From assembly GCF_021531375.1 (NCBI RefSeq), contig NZ_JADYTU010000012.1, positions 1 to 58,703 on the forward strand: a DNA stretch of 58,703 bases, read 5' to 3'. The stretch's first letter is position 1. Each line of letters opens with the position of its first letter. A model generated the notes under the pieces. The model did not search any database. It saw only the letters and a program-made list of their open reading frames with translations, and was not told the origin of the DNA. This stretch comes from Pseudoflavonifractor phocaeensis (GTDB lineage Bacteria > Bacillota > Clostridia > Oscillospirales > Oscillospiraceae). Shown in pieces: positions 51,932-58,703 of the stretch. The translations under genes and the position numbers were made by a program.

Positions 51932-51972
51932 AACAGGGCGTCCGCCCGCCTCCCGGCGGACGGACGCCCCAA
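51932..51972 (-). terminator. Terminator of mglBAC
   Basis: GGGCGTCCG-C-CCGCC / GGCGG-A-CGGACGCCC with a four-base loop; TTTT on the minus strand. Confidence 0.8.
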
Positions 51973-52000
51973 AATACCATTTGCGTTCGTGGGTCCCTGT

Positions 52001-53056
52001 TTACTTTTTGACCAGATACTTCCGCATATCAAGAGCGCAGGCAAAGAGAATGATGCCGCCCTTAATGAGGTACTGCAGGTTCTGGTCCATGCCCACCAGA
52101 GGCAGAGCCACAAAGATCAGGCGGAGCATCAGCACGCCGATGACGATACCGCTGATCTTACCAATGCCGCCTACGAAGGACACGCCGCCGATGACGCAGG
52201 CGGCGATGGCGTCCAGCTCGTAGTTGACGCCGGTGTTGGCGGTGTTGGAGGCGATACGGGCGGACTCCACGAAGCCGGCCCAGCCATACATGGCGCCGGC
52301 CAGGGCAAAGACCATGATGGTGGTCTTGAGCACATTGACGCCGGAGACCCGGGCGGCCTCCTCGTTGGCGCCCAGGGCGAACATGTTCTTGCCGAAGGTG
52401 GTCTTATTCCAGATGAACCACATCAGAGCGGTGAGAAGCAGGGCGTAAATGACGTAGTTGGGAATGTTGGGACCGCCCAGCTTCTGGATAATGGAGCCGG
52501 CTACGAAATCACGGTAGCCCTGGTCCAGGGAGGAGATGGCCATGCCCTTGTTGTTGCCCTGCTGGACATAGAGCAGCAGAGTGGTATACAGAATGAGCTG
52601 AGTAGCCAGGGTGACGATGAAGGGGTGGAGCTTGAACTTGGCCACGAAGAAGCCATTGAAGCAGCCGATGAGAGCGCCCAGACCCACGGAAATCAGGATG
52701 ACCACGGGGATGGGCAGGGTGCCGATATTGGGCCACATCTTATTGGCGGCATCGCTGGCCTGGAGCAGAGAGGCAGAGACGCAGGCGGTGATGCCCACGG
52801 CGCGGCCGGCGCTCAGGTCGGTACCGGTGAGGACGATACAGCCGCCGATACCCAGAGCCACGGGCAGGTAGGCCGCCGTCAGGGACAGCAGGTTCACCAG
52901 GGACCGGGGGCTCAGGAAGGAAGGCTGGGTGACGGCCACATAGGCGGCCACCAGCAGCATGATGATGATCAGCGCGTTGTTCAGCAGGACGTTGCCCACC
53001 TGCTTGGCGTCCAGTCTTTTGGACTTGGCGGCAAGGGCCTTGGATTCATTACTCAT
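52001..53056 (-). CDS. mglC: Galactose ABC transporter permease (351 aa)
   Basis: The membrane permease of the Mgl system, with about ten helices (LNNALIIIMLLVAAYVAV; LLLTALMWFIWNKTTFGKN). Family segments GGVSFVGGIGKISGIVIGVL are typical of MglC/RbsC. Third gene of mglBAC. Confidence 0.95.
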   Translation of the reverse strand: MSNESKALAAKSKRLDAKQVGNVLLNNALIIIMLLVAAYVAVTQPSFLSPRSLVNLLSLTAAYLPVALGIGGCIVLTGTDLSAGRAVGITACVSASLLQASDAANKMWPNIGTLPIPVVILISVGLGALIGCFNGFFVAKFKLHPFIVTLATQLILYTTLLLYVQQGNNKGMAISSLDQGYRDFVAGSIIQKLGGPNIPNYVIYALLLTALMWFIWNKTTFGKNMFALGANEEAARVSGVNVLKTTIMVFALAGAMYGWAGFVESARIASNTANTGVNYELDAIAACVIGGVSFVGGIGKISGIVIGVLMLRLIFVALPLVGMDQNLQYLIKGGIILFACALDMRKYLVKK

Positions 53057-53071
53057 GGAAGTTCCTCCTCT

Positions 53072-54571
53072 TTACACATACTTGGCCGCCAGGGTGAGGA
53101 TCTCCTCCTGGCTGGTATTTTTGGCGTCTACCTCGCCGGCCAGCTGGCCGCCGGACATGACCAGAATCCGGTCACACACACCCAGCAGCTCGGGCATTTC
53201 GGAGGAGACCATGATCACGCCCTTGCCCTCCTTGGCCAGGTCGTTGATGAGCTGATAGATCTCGTACTTGGCGCCCACGTCGATGCCGCGGGTAGGCTCG
53301 TCCAGCAGCAGGACCTCCGGCTTGGTGAGCAGCCAGCGGCCGATGATGACCTTCTGCTGGTTGCCGCCGGACAGGGAGCGGATCTGGGTCTTCTGGCTGG
53401 GGGTCTTAATGTGCATGGCCTGGATCGCCCAGTCGGTGTCCTCTTTCATCTTCTTGTCGTTGAGGCAAATGCCGCCCATCAGGCAATTTTTCAGGTTGGA
53501 GATCACCGTGTTCTCCCGGATGTCCCGGATGCCGAAGATGCCGGTGGCCCGGCGCTCCTCCGTCAGAAGTGCGAAGCCGTTCTTGATGGACTCCTGGGGG
53601 GTGCGGTTCTGGATCTCTCTCCCGTGGAGGGTGATGGTGCCGCCGCCCCGGGTCATGACGCCGAACAGATTCTCCAGCACCTCAGTACGGCCGGAGCCGT
53701 CCAGTCCCGCGATGCCCAGTACCTCGCCCTTGCGCAGCTGGAAGGTGACTTCCTTCAGTCGGGTGTACTTGCCGTTCATGTGCTGGACGTCCAGGATGAC
53801 GTCTCCGGGCTCGTTGGTCTTCTCCGGGAAGCGGTTGGTCAGTTCCCGGCCCACCATCAGCTTGATGATCTCCTCCATGGTCAGATCCTTGGCCGCCTTG
53901 GTGGCCACCCACTGGCCGTCCCGCATGATGGTCACGTCGTCACTGATCCGGAGGATCTCCTCCATTTTATGGGATATGTAGATGATACCGCAGCCTTTGG
54001 CCTTCAGCATATTGATGATGCGGAACAGGTGCTCCACCTCCGCCTCGGTAAGGGAGGAGGTGGGCTCGTCAAAGACCACGATCTTGGCGTCGTAGCTGAC
54101 GGCCTTGGCGATCTCCACCATCTGCCGCTGGGAGACGGGCAAGGTGGACATGATGGCCTTGGGGTTGACATTGACCTCCAGAGTGTCGAAGATCTCCCTG
54201 GTCTTCTGATCCATGATCCGCTCGCTGACCATAAAGCCGCCCACCTTGGGATAGCGGCCCAGCCACAGGTTGTCCTTGACCGTGCGGGTCAGGGCCTGGT
54301 TCAGCTCCTGGTGCACCATGGCCACACCGTTTTCCAGGGCCTCCTTGGAGCTTTTGAAATTGATCTCTTTGCCGTCCAGCGTGATGGTGCCGCCATCCTT
54401 GTTATAGATGCCGAAGAGGCACTTCATCAAAGTGGACTTGCCCGCGCCGTTTTCTCCCATCAGGGCGTGGACGGTGCCGGCCCGGACGGTGAGGTTCACG
54501 TTGTCCAGGGCCTTCACGCCGGGGAATTCCTTGCTGATGCTGCGCATTTCCAGCAGAGCCGGCTGTTCCAT
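53072..54571 (-). CDS. mglA: Galactose/methylgalactoside ABC transporter ATP-binding protein (499 aa)
   Basis: Two ATP-binding cassettes in one chain. The first has Walker [10 protein letters not shown] and signature LPVSQRQ-type; the second has the degenerate [10 protein letters not shown] and LSGGNQQKV signature, as in sugar importers of this type. The start at 54571 follows GAGGAGGAAG; the longer frame upstream lacks support. A hairpin precedes it (54654-54686). Confidence 0.95.
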   Translation of the reverse strand: MEQPALLEMRSISKEFPGVKALDNVNLTVRAGTVHALMGENGAGKSTLMKCLFGIYNKDGGTITLDGKEINFKSSKEALENGVAMVHQELNQALTRTVKDNLWLGRYPKVGGFMVSERIMDQKTREIFDTLEVNVNPKAIMSTLPVSQRQMVEIAKAVSYDAKIVVFDEPTSSLTEAEVEHLFRIINMLKAKGCGIIYISHKMEEILRISDDVTIMRDGQWVATKAAKDLTMEEIIKLMVGRELTNRFPEKTNEPGDVILDVQHMNGKYTRLKEVTFQLRKGEVLGIAGLDGSGRTEVLENLFGVMTRGGGTITLHGREIQNRTPQESIKNGFALLTEERRATGIFGIRDIRENTVISNLKNCLMGGICLNDKKMKEDTDWAIQAMHIKTPSQKTQIRSLSGGNQQKVIIGRWLLTKPEVLLLDEPTRGIDVGAKYEIYQLINDLAKEGKGVIMVSSEMPELLGVCDRILVMSGGQLAGEVDAKNTSQEEILTLAAKYV

Positions 54572-54653
54572 ATACTTCCTCCTCTCGCTTGGTGAAACCA
54601 CCGCTTTCATACTGCCCGGCGGGCAAAACAAAAGCGGAGGTTTCACACAGGGA

Positions 54654-54686
54654 CAAGCGGGGCTGCCATAAGGGCAGCCCCGCTTG
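54654..54686 (-). other. Intercistronic stem-loop between mglB and mglA
   Basis: A perfect 14-bp stem (CAAGCGGGGCTGCC / GGCAGCCCCGCTTG) with a five-base loop and no T tract on the minus strand. Likely stabilizes the mglB message or partly terminates transcription, so that the binding protein is made in excess. Confidence 0.7.
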
Positions 54687-54734
54687 ACTGTTGTTTCGTA
54701 TGTCAGGGGGCCTTTTCAGCTTTGTCTGTCAGGC

Positions 54735-55874
54735 TTAGTCCTGAGTGTTGGCGTCATACATGGCGTAAGGCACACGGATCTTGGCCACGTCGGCGTCCAC
54801 GGTGAAGCTGTCGGTGTTGGCCATCAGCTCAGCGCCGTCCTTCACGTTCTGGACCAGAGTCATGATGGTGGTAGCCATACCCACGGCGTCCTGCTTGATG
54901 GAACCGGTCATGTTGCCGGCCTTGATCAGAGCCTTGGCGGAGTCAGTGGCGTCCACGCCGAAGACGGGGATGATGGTGGTGCCTTCCCCGTTGTTGTAGC
55001 CCACGTTCTGGAGCGCGGAGATGGCGCCCTCGGCCATACCGTCGTTGTTGCAGATGATCACCTCGACCATGTTGCCGTTATCCTCGTTGTAGGAACCCAG
55101 CAGGGAGACCATGTAGTCGTTGGCGGCCTGAGCGGACCACTTGCCGGCGGTATCCACCAGGTACTTGGTGGAGGCGGAGGCGTCGTAGTAAGACAGAGCG
55201 GGCTTGCCGGCGGCAGTCAGGATGGCATCGGCGTCCTCAACGCCAAACTGGGTGCGGGCCTCGGCCTCGGCGTTGCCCTCCTGGCCCTTGAACATGACGT
55301 AGGAGATGGTGCCGTCGCCGTTCAGGTCCACGGTGTCATAGTTCTCCAGCAGGTAGTTGCCGATCATCTCGCCCTGCATATGGCCGGCGTCGGGGGCGTT
55401 GGTGCCCACGAAAGCGCACTTGTCATAGCTGTTGATAACGTCGTTGTCGGCGACCTCACGGTTGAAGAAGATAACGGGGATGCCGGCAGCCTTGGCGGCG
55501 TCCACGATATCCTTGGCGGGGTCGGAGGTGGCGGTCTCAACGATGTTGACGATCAGCAGGTTAGTGCCGCCGGTGATGGCGGTGTTGACCTGCTCGGTCT
55601 GGGAGGGCTGGCTGCCGGCGGCGTCATAGTTGGTGAACTTCACGCCCATGGCGTTCAGCTGCTCGTCCATGCTGGCACGGACGCTGGAGATGTACACGTC
55701 GGAGAAGTCATAGTAGAACACGCCGACGTTCAGCTCCTCGGCCTGGACGGCGGAGCCGCTGGACTGGGAGCCTGCGTTGCTGCCGGAGGCGGCGGGCTGC
55801 TTGTTGCCGCCGCAGCCGGCAAACAGGCCGATCATCATAACGGCCGCCAGAGCAAGAGCAAGTTTCTTCTTCAT
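54735..55874 (-). CDS. mglB: Galactose-binding lipoprotein (379 aa)
   Basis: Substrate-binding protein of the Mgl transporter. Lipobox LFAGC (Cys21) after a signal peptide, then a Gly/Ser-rich linker, then the type I binding-protein fold (VGVFYYDFSDVYISSVRASM, GDGTISYVMFKGQEGNAEAE with calcium-site-like DLNGDG, and ICNNDGMAEGAISAL). The start at 55874 follows TAGGAGGAACG. It is the first gene of mglBAC and is followed by an intercistronic stem-loop. Confidence 0.95.
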   Translation of the reverse strand: MKKKLALALAAVMMIGLFAGCGGNKQPAASGSNAGSQSSGSAVQAEELNVGVFYYDFSDVYISSVRASMDEQLNAMGVKFTNYDAAGSQPSQTEQVNTAITGGTNLLIVNIVETATSDPAKDIVDAAKAAGIPVIFFNREVADNDVINSYDKCAFVGTNAPDAGHMQGEMIGNYLLENYDTVDLNGDGTISYVMFKGQEGNAEAEARTQFGVEDADAILTAAGKPALSYYDASASTKYLVDTAGKWSAQAANDYMVSLLGSYNEDNGNMVEVIICNNDGMAEGAISALQNVGYNNGEGTTIIPVFGVDATDSAKALIKAGNMTGSIKQDAVGMATTIMTLVQNVKDGAELMANTDSFTVDADVAKIRVPYAMYDANTQD

Positions 55875-55916
55875 TATCGTTCCTCCTAGTAAAATTGAAT
55901 GGTTTCCTTTGCTTCT

Positions 55917-55932
55917 CCAGGACATGGCCTGG
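55917..55932. promoter_or_regulatory. Candidate operator upstream of mglB
   Basis: CCAGGACATGGCCTGG, a dyad with one mismatch per arm, about 45 bases before the mglB start. It may bind a regulator; the downstream RNA could also fold here. Confidence 0.35.
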
Positions 55933-56043
55933 TAAATATTATTTTAGCCGCTGGGATGCAAAAAAACGATAGAAAAATCTTCGAACTACCCGGAAAAAAC
56001 TATGCTCTTTCCATGGGGCGGATATTTTTTCAGATCCCACTGC

Positions 56044-56895
56044 TCACCGGAACCGGCGTGCGTAGCCGCACCGGCGGCAAAGCTCCTCCACCGCCCTTCG
56101 GCGGGAAAATCCATCGTAAATTTCCCTGGCCCGGGGGCCGTTCAAAATCTCCTCCAAGGTCTGGCGGTACAGGTTCCCCAGTGGAATGTCCCCCTCGTGG
56201 TCCAGACAGCAGGGCACCACCGTCCCGTCCAACAGAACGCCCACCTGGTCCCGCAGGCCCATGCAGAAGCCTTCCTCCCCCCCATCCGGAGCGCTGAGGT
56301 CCGGCCAATCGAACCGCTCCCCCCACTCCAGATAGATTCGGTCAGCCAGAGTAGTCCCACGGGGGTTGACCTGCCAGGGCTGAGGAAACTCCCGAGCCAG
56401 ACGTTCTAGGATGGCCGAATTCTGCCCGTTGGCGCCCCGGGTATCCTCCCCGTCCAGGTTCCATAGGCGCAGGACGCACCGCTTCCCAGCTCCGGCCGCC
56501 GCCCGTGCAAAGGAGACGCACTGGTCCAAATAGTCCTCCAGACAGCCCCCCTCGTTGCCCTCGAAGGAGTGGACGGAGATGCTGACTCTCCGGACCGCGA
56601 GGCTGGCGCAGAGCAGTTCCCGCCGCCGGGACAACAAGGTTCCGTTGGTGGTGATCATCACTTGAAAGCCCAGCTGCCCCGCGCAGTCCAGAATCTCTCC
56701 CAGCTGGGGGTGGAGCAGAGGCTCTCCCATCAGGTGGAGGTAGAGGTATTCCGTATAGGGACGAATTTTCTCTGCCAGGGTCCAGAACTGCTCCGGCGTC
56801 AGGAAGCCCTGGGTTCGCTTTGTCCCCGCACAGAAGGAGCAACTCAGGTTACATCGGTTGGTGATCTCCAGATAGACTTTTTTCAGCTGCTTCAA
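56044..56895 (-). CDS. Radical SAM protein, SPASM-like C-terminal part (283 aa)
   Basis: The N-terminal radical-SAM cluster motif is CNLSCSFC, in the TIM-like fold (TNGTLLSRRRELL). The C-terminal part has additional cysteines (CCLDHEGDIPLGNLY and CRRCGYARR), like SPASM domains that hold auxiliary iron-sulfur clusters. The TTG at 56895 is preferred because GGGAGGG precedes it; a longer frame reaches into the tRNA terminator. The substrate is unknown (peptide or small-molecule modification). Confidence 0.8.
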   Translation of the reverse strand: MKQLKKVYLEITNRCNLSCSFCAGTKRTQGFLTPEQFWTLAEKIRPYTEYLYLHLMGEPLLHPQLGEILDCAGQLGFQVMITTNGTLLSRRRELLCASLAVRRVSISVHSFEGNEGGCLEDYLDQCVSFARAAAGAGKRCVLRLWNLDGEDTRGANGQNSAILERLAREFPQPWQVNPRGTTLADRIYLEWGERFDWPDLSAPDGGEEGFCMGLRDQVGVLLDGTVVPCCLDHEGDIPLGNLYRQTLEEILNGPRAREIYDGFSRRRAVEELCRRCGYARRFR

Positions 56896-56937
56896 AGGGT
56901 TCGCCCTCCCTGCTCCAAAACCACGGATCTCAGAACA

Positions 56938-56978
56938 TAAAAAAACGTCGCCGCGAACGATCAACGTTCACGGCGACG
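56938..56978 (-). terminator. Terminator of tRNA-Arg
   Basis: ACGTCGCCG-TGAACG / CGTTC-GCGGCGACGT, a 15-bp stem with a G-T pair, followed by TTTTTT on the minus strand. Confidence 0.8.
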
Positions 56979-57056
56979 TGGTACGGCTGAAGGGATTCGA
57001 ACCCCCGACCTACTGGTTCGTAGCCAGTCACTCTATCCAACTGAGCTACAGCCGCA
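56979..57056 (-). tRNA. tRNA-Arg (anticodon ACG), CCA encoded
   Basis: The minus-strand sequence folds into a cloverleaf: acceptor GCGGCTG / CAGCCGT (first pair G-T), D arm TAGCTCAGTTGGATAGAGT, anticodon stem ACTGG-CTACGAA-CCAGT with anticodon ACG (Arg; the A is converted to inosine by TadA), T arm GTTCGAATC, discriminator A and an encoded CCA (56981-56979). Confidence 0.95.
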
Positions 57057-57190
57057 TACCGAAAAGAGGTATTTCTCTTAACAGCTTGGTTAGTATAGCA
57101 TGGCCTCAAGAAAAAAGCAAGAGGAATTTTCAAATTTTTTGAATTTTTTTGGAGCGGGCCTGAACTCTATCATTTTCCTGCTTTTGAACG

Positions 57191-57229
57191 AAAAATACGG
57201 TGTGCCGGCACAAGCAGGCACACCGTATT
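57191..57229 (-). terminator. Terminator of the decarboxylase beta gene
   Basis: AATACGGTGTGCC / GGCACACCGTATT stem; CCGTATTTTTCG on the minus strand. Confidence 0.8.
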
Positions 57230-57248
57230 CTTGAACCATAAGTATGGA

Positions 57249-58400
57249 TCAGCCGCCAAAGACCTTGATCATGAAGCCGGCAGCCACAGCGGAACCGATA
57301 ACACCGGCCACGTTGGGACCCATGGCGTGCATGAGCAGGAAGTTGGAGGGGTTCTCCTTCTGACCAACGGTCTGGGCCACACGGGCAGCCATAGGCACGG
57401 CGGAAACGCCGGCGGAGCCAATCAGAGGATTGATCTTGCCCTTGCTCAGAACATACATCAGGTCGCCCAGCAGCAGACCGCCGGCAGTGGACAGGCAGAA
57501 AGCCAGCAGGCCCAGGCCGATGATGGAGATGGTCTCAAAGGTCAGGAACTTGTCGTAGGTGGCCTTAAAGCCAACGGACAGACCCAGGGGGATGGTCACG
57601 ATGTTGATCAGAGCGTTCTGGGCAGTGTCGGACAGACGCTCGGTGACGCCGCTCTCACGGAACAGGTTGCCCAGCATGAGCATACCGATCAGAGGAGCAG
57701 TATCGGGGATCAGCAGGATGACGAAGATGGTCACGGCGATGGGGAAGATGATCTTCTCGGTCTTGGAGACCACACGCAGCTGGCTCATCTTGACCTTGCG
57801 GGCTTCCTTGGTGGTCAGGGCCTTCATGATAGGAGGCTGGATCATGGGAATCAGGGCCATATACGAGTACGCCGCGATAGCAATAGCCGGCATCAGGTCG
57901 CTGGCCAGCTTGGAGGCGGTCAGGATGGCGGTGGGGCCGTCGGCGCCGCCGATAACGCCGATAGCGGCAGCCTCAGCGGGGCTGAAGCCCAGCACCAGGG
58001 CCAGCAGGAAAGCGGTGAAAATACCCAGCTGAGCGGCAGCGCCCAGCAGCAGGGACATGGGGTTGGCCAGCAGAGGACCAAAGTCGGTCATAGCGCCGAT
58101 GCCCATGAAAATGATGGACGGATAAATGGCATACTGGACGCCCTGATACAGCACCCACATGAAGCCGACGGAGTGAGACGCGGCATCAGGAGCATTGAAC
58201 AGGCCGGTCAGAGGCAGGTTGGCCAGCAGCATACCAAAAGCGATGGGGACCAGCAGCAACGGCTCGAACTTCTTACCGATGCCCATGTACAGCAGGACGC
58301 AGGCGATAACGATCATGACGACCTGACGCCAGTCACTGGGAAGAGCGGCAAAGCCGGAACCTCCGAAAATCTGAGACAATACTTCAATGAAGAAATTCAT
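57249..58400 (-). CDS. oadB: Sodium ion-translocating decarboxylase beta subunit (383 aa)
   Basis: The membrane subunit decarboxylates carboxybiotin and pumps Na+. Conserved family segments: [20 protein letters not shown] (the conserved Asp in the ion path), [20 protein letters not shown] and [16 protein letters not shown]. About nine to eleven helices. The gene lies 15 bases after the biotin carrier and ends at its own terminator. Substrate class (oxaloacetate, methylmalonyl-CoA or glutaconyl-CoA) follows the alpha subunit and is not fixed here. Confidence 0.93.
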   Translation of the reverse strand: MNFFIEVLSQIFGGSGFAALPSDWRQVVMIVIACVLLYMGIGKKFEPLLLVPIAFGMLLANLPLTGLFNAPDAASHSVGFMWVLYQGVQYAIYPSIIFMGIGAMTDFGPLLANPMSLLLGAAAQLGIFTAFLLALVLGFSPAEAAAIGVIGGADGPTAILTASKLASDLMPAIAIAAYSYMALIPMIQPPIMKALTTKEARKVKMSQLRVVSKTEKIIFPIAVTIFVILLIPDTAPLIGMLMLGNLFRESGVTERLSDTAQNALINIVTIPLGLSVGFKATYDKFLTFETISIIGLGLLAFCLSTAGGLLLGDLMYVLSKGKINPLIGSAGVSAVPMAARVAQTVGQKENPSNFLLMHAMGPNVAGVIGSAVAAGFMIKVFGG

Positions 58401-58415
58401 ACTTTACCCCTCCTC

Positions 58416-58703
58416 TCAACCGATGGTGACCAGCAGGTCATCGGTGTTTACAGTGCTGCCCACGGTGGCGGCAACAGACTTCACGGTGCCGTCCACGGGA
58501 GCGGAGACCTCGATCTCCATCTTCATGGCCTCCAGAACCACCAGCACGTCGCCGGCCTTCACAGCCTGGCCGGGCTTGCACTCCACCTTAAAGACATTGC
58601 CGGGCATGGGGCTGTTCACGGCAGTCTCGCCGGCAGCAGGAGCGGCCTTCTTGGCAGCGGGAGCGGCGGCAGGCTTCTTCTTGCCCTCAAGAGCACCCAC
58701 GAT
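58416..58703 (-). CDS. Biotin carboxyl carrier domain of the decarboxylase (C-terminal part; cut by window edge)
   Basis: The visible 95 residues begin in a Lys/Ala/Pro-rich linker and end in a complete biotin-carrier fold: VNSPMPGNVFKVECKPGQAV, the biotinylation site VVLEAMKMEIEV and the C-terminal VNTDDLLVTIG. The frame is open through the window edge, so no start is seen. Either a separate carrier subunit (as in methylmalonyl-CoA decarboxylase) or the C-terminus of an alpha subunit. It is 15 bases upstream of oadB. Confidence 0.85.
   Translation of the reverse strand: MVGALEGKKKPAAAPAAKKAAPAAGETAVNSPMPGNVFKVECKPGQAVKAGDVLVVLEAMKMEIEVSAPVDGTVKSVAATVGSTVNTDDLLVTIG

Noticed and set aside
51875-54595. 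906-residue plus-strand frame opposite mglC and mglA
   Set aside because: Low-complexity Gly/His/Leu/Asp shadow of MglC/MglA, which are well supported by motifs.
1-58703. CRISPR array
   Set aside because: No regularly spaced short direct repeats were seen.
1-58703. Prophage
   Set aside because: No capsid, terminase, tail or lysis genes; the only integrase belongs to the mobilizable element.

Overview
The window is about 58.7 kb of GC-rich chromosomal DNA from a spore-associated, gut-type Clostridium relative. The gene content suggests Oscillospiraceae of the Flavonifractor / Pseudoflavonifractor / Lawsonibacter kind: small spore-coat genes, a T-box leader, ECF uptake, a Na+-pumping decarboxylase, phosphoketolase and an Mgl galactose system. 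The taxonomic call is an inference from gene content only.

Layout. 1-1675 (minus) is an oxaloacetate decarboxylase alpha subunit cut by the left edge. 2037-2630 is a compact minus-strand locus with a promoter, two very small genes and a terminator. 2672-3765 holds two small spore-coat genes and an unknown gene. 4296-11909 is a 7.6-kb integrative mobilizable element bounded by 20-bp inverted repeats. It carries a large serine recombinase, a MobV relaxase, a RepA-type initiator, a Cys-rich protein, two small or regulatory genes, a MefA-like efflux pump behind an attenuator leader, and a non-coding hairpin-rich end. 12414-14489 is a leucine T-box and leuA. 14660-17191 is phosphoketolase behind a palindromic operator candidate. 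18011-25584 holds an ECF S component with a structured leader, a two-domain kinase-like protein, an SLH protein, GNAT, cysteine synthase, a patatin-like lipase, a DUF3842 protein and a ferredoxin-type aldo/keto reductase. 25634-32786 is a housekeeping stretch: coiled-coil protein, coaD, rsmD, uvrC, HPr and mutS2. A MATE pump follows.

34442-42048 is a complete aromatic pathway operon, read leftward: aroF, aroB, aroA, aroC, pheA, an aroE-aroK fusion, and aroQ. It starts from a perfect promoter followed by a Phe/Tyr-rich leader peptide and an intrinsic terminator, the hallmarks of ribosome-mediated attenuation. 42159-55932 is a galactose block: galT, galK, a LacI-family regulator with candidate operators, two extra periplasmic-type sugar-binding proteins, a YesM/YesN-type sensor kinase and response regulator, and the mglC, mglA and mglB transporter genes. 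A radical SAM gene, tRNA-Arg(ACG), and the decarboxylase beta subunit with a biotin carrier domain close the window on the right.

The most unusual non-coding feature is a roughly 700-bp repeat present twice (17266-17981 and 27314-27996). It has terminal inverted repeats and several hairpins, and one stem shows compensatory changes between the copies. One copy abuts uvrC and supplies its stop codon. The two window edges carry what look like matching halves of one biotin-dependent decarboxylase operon, which is worth checking as an assembly or circularity question.
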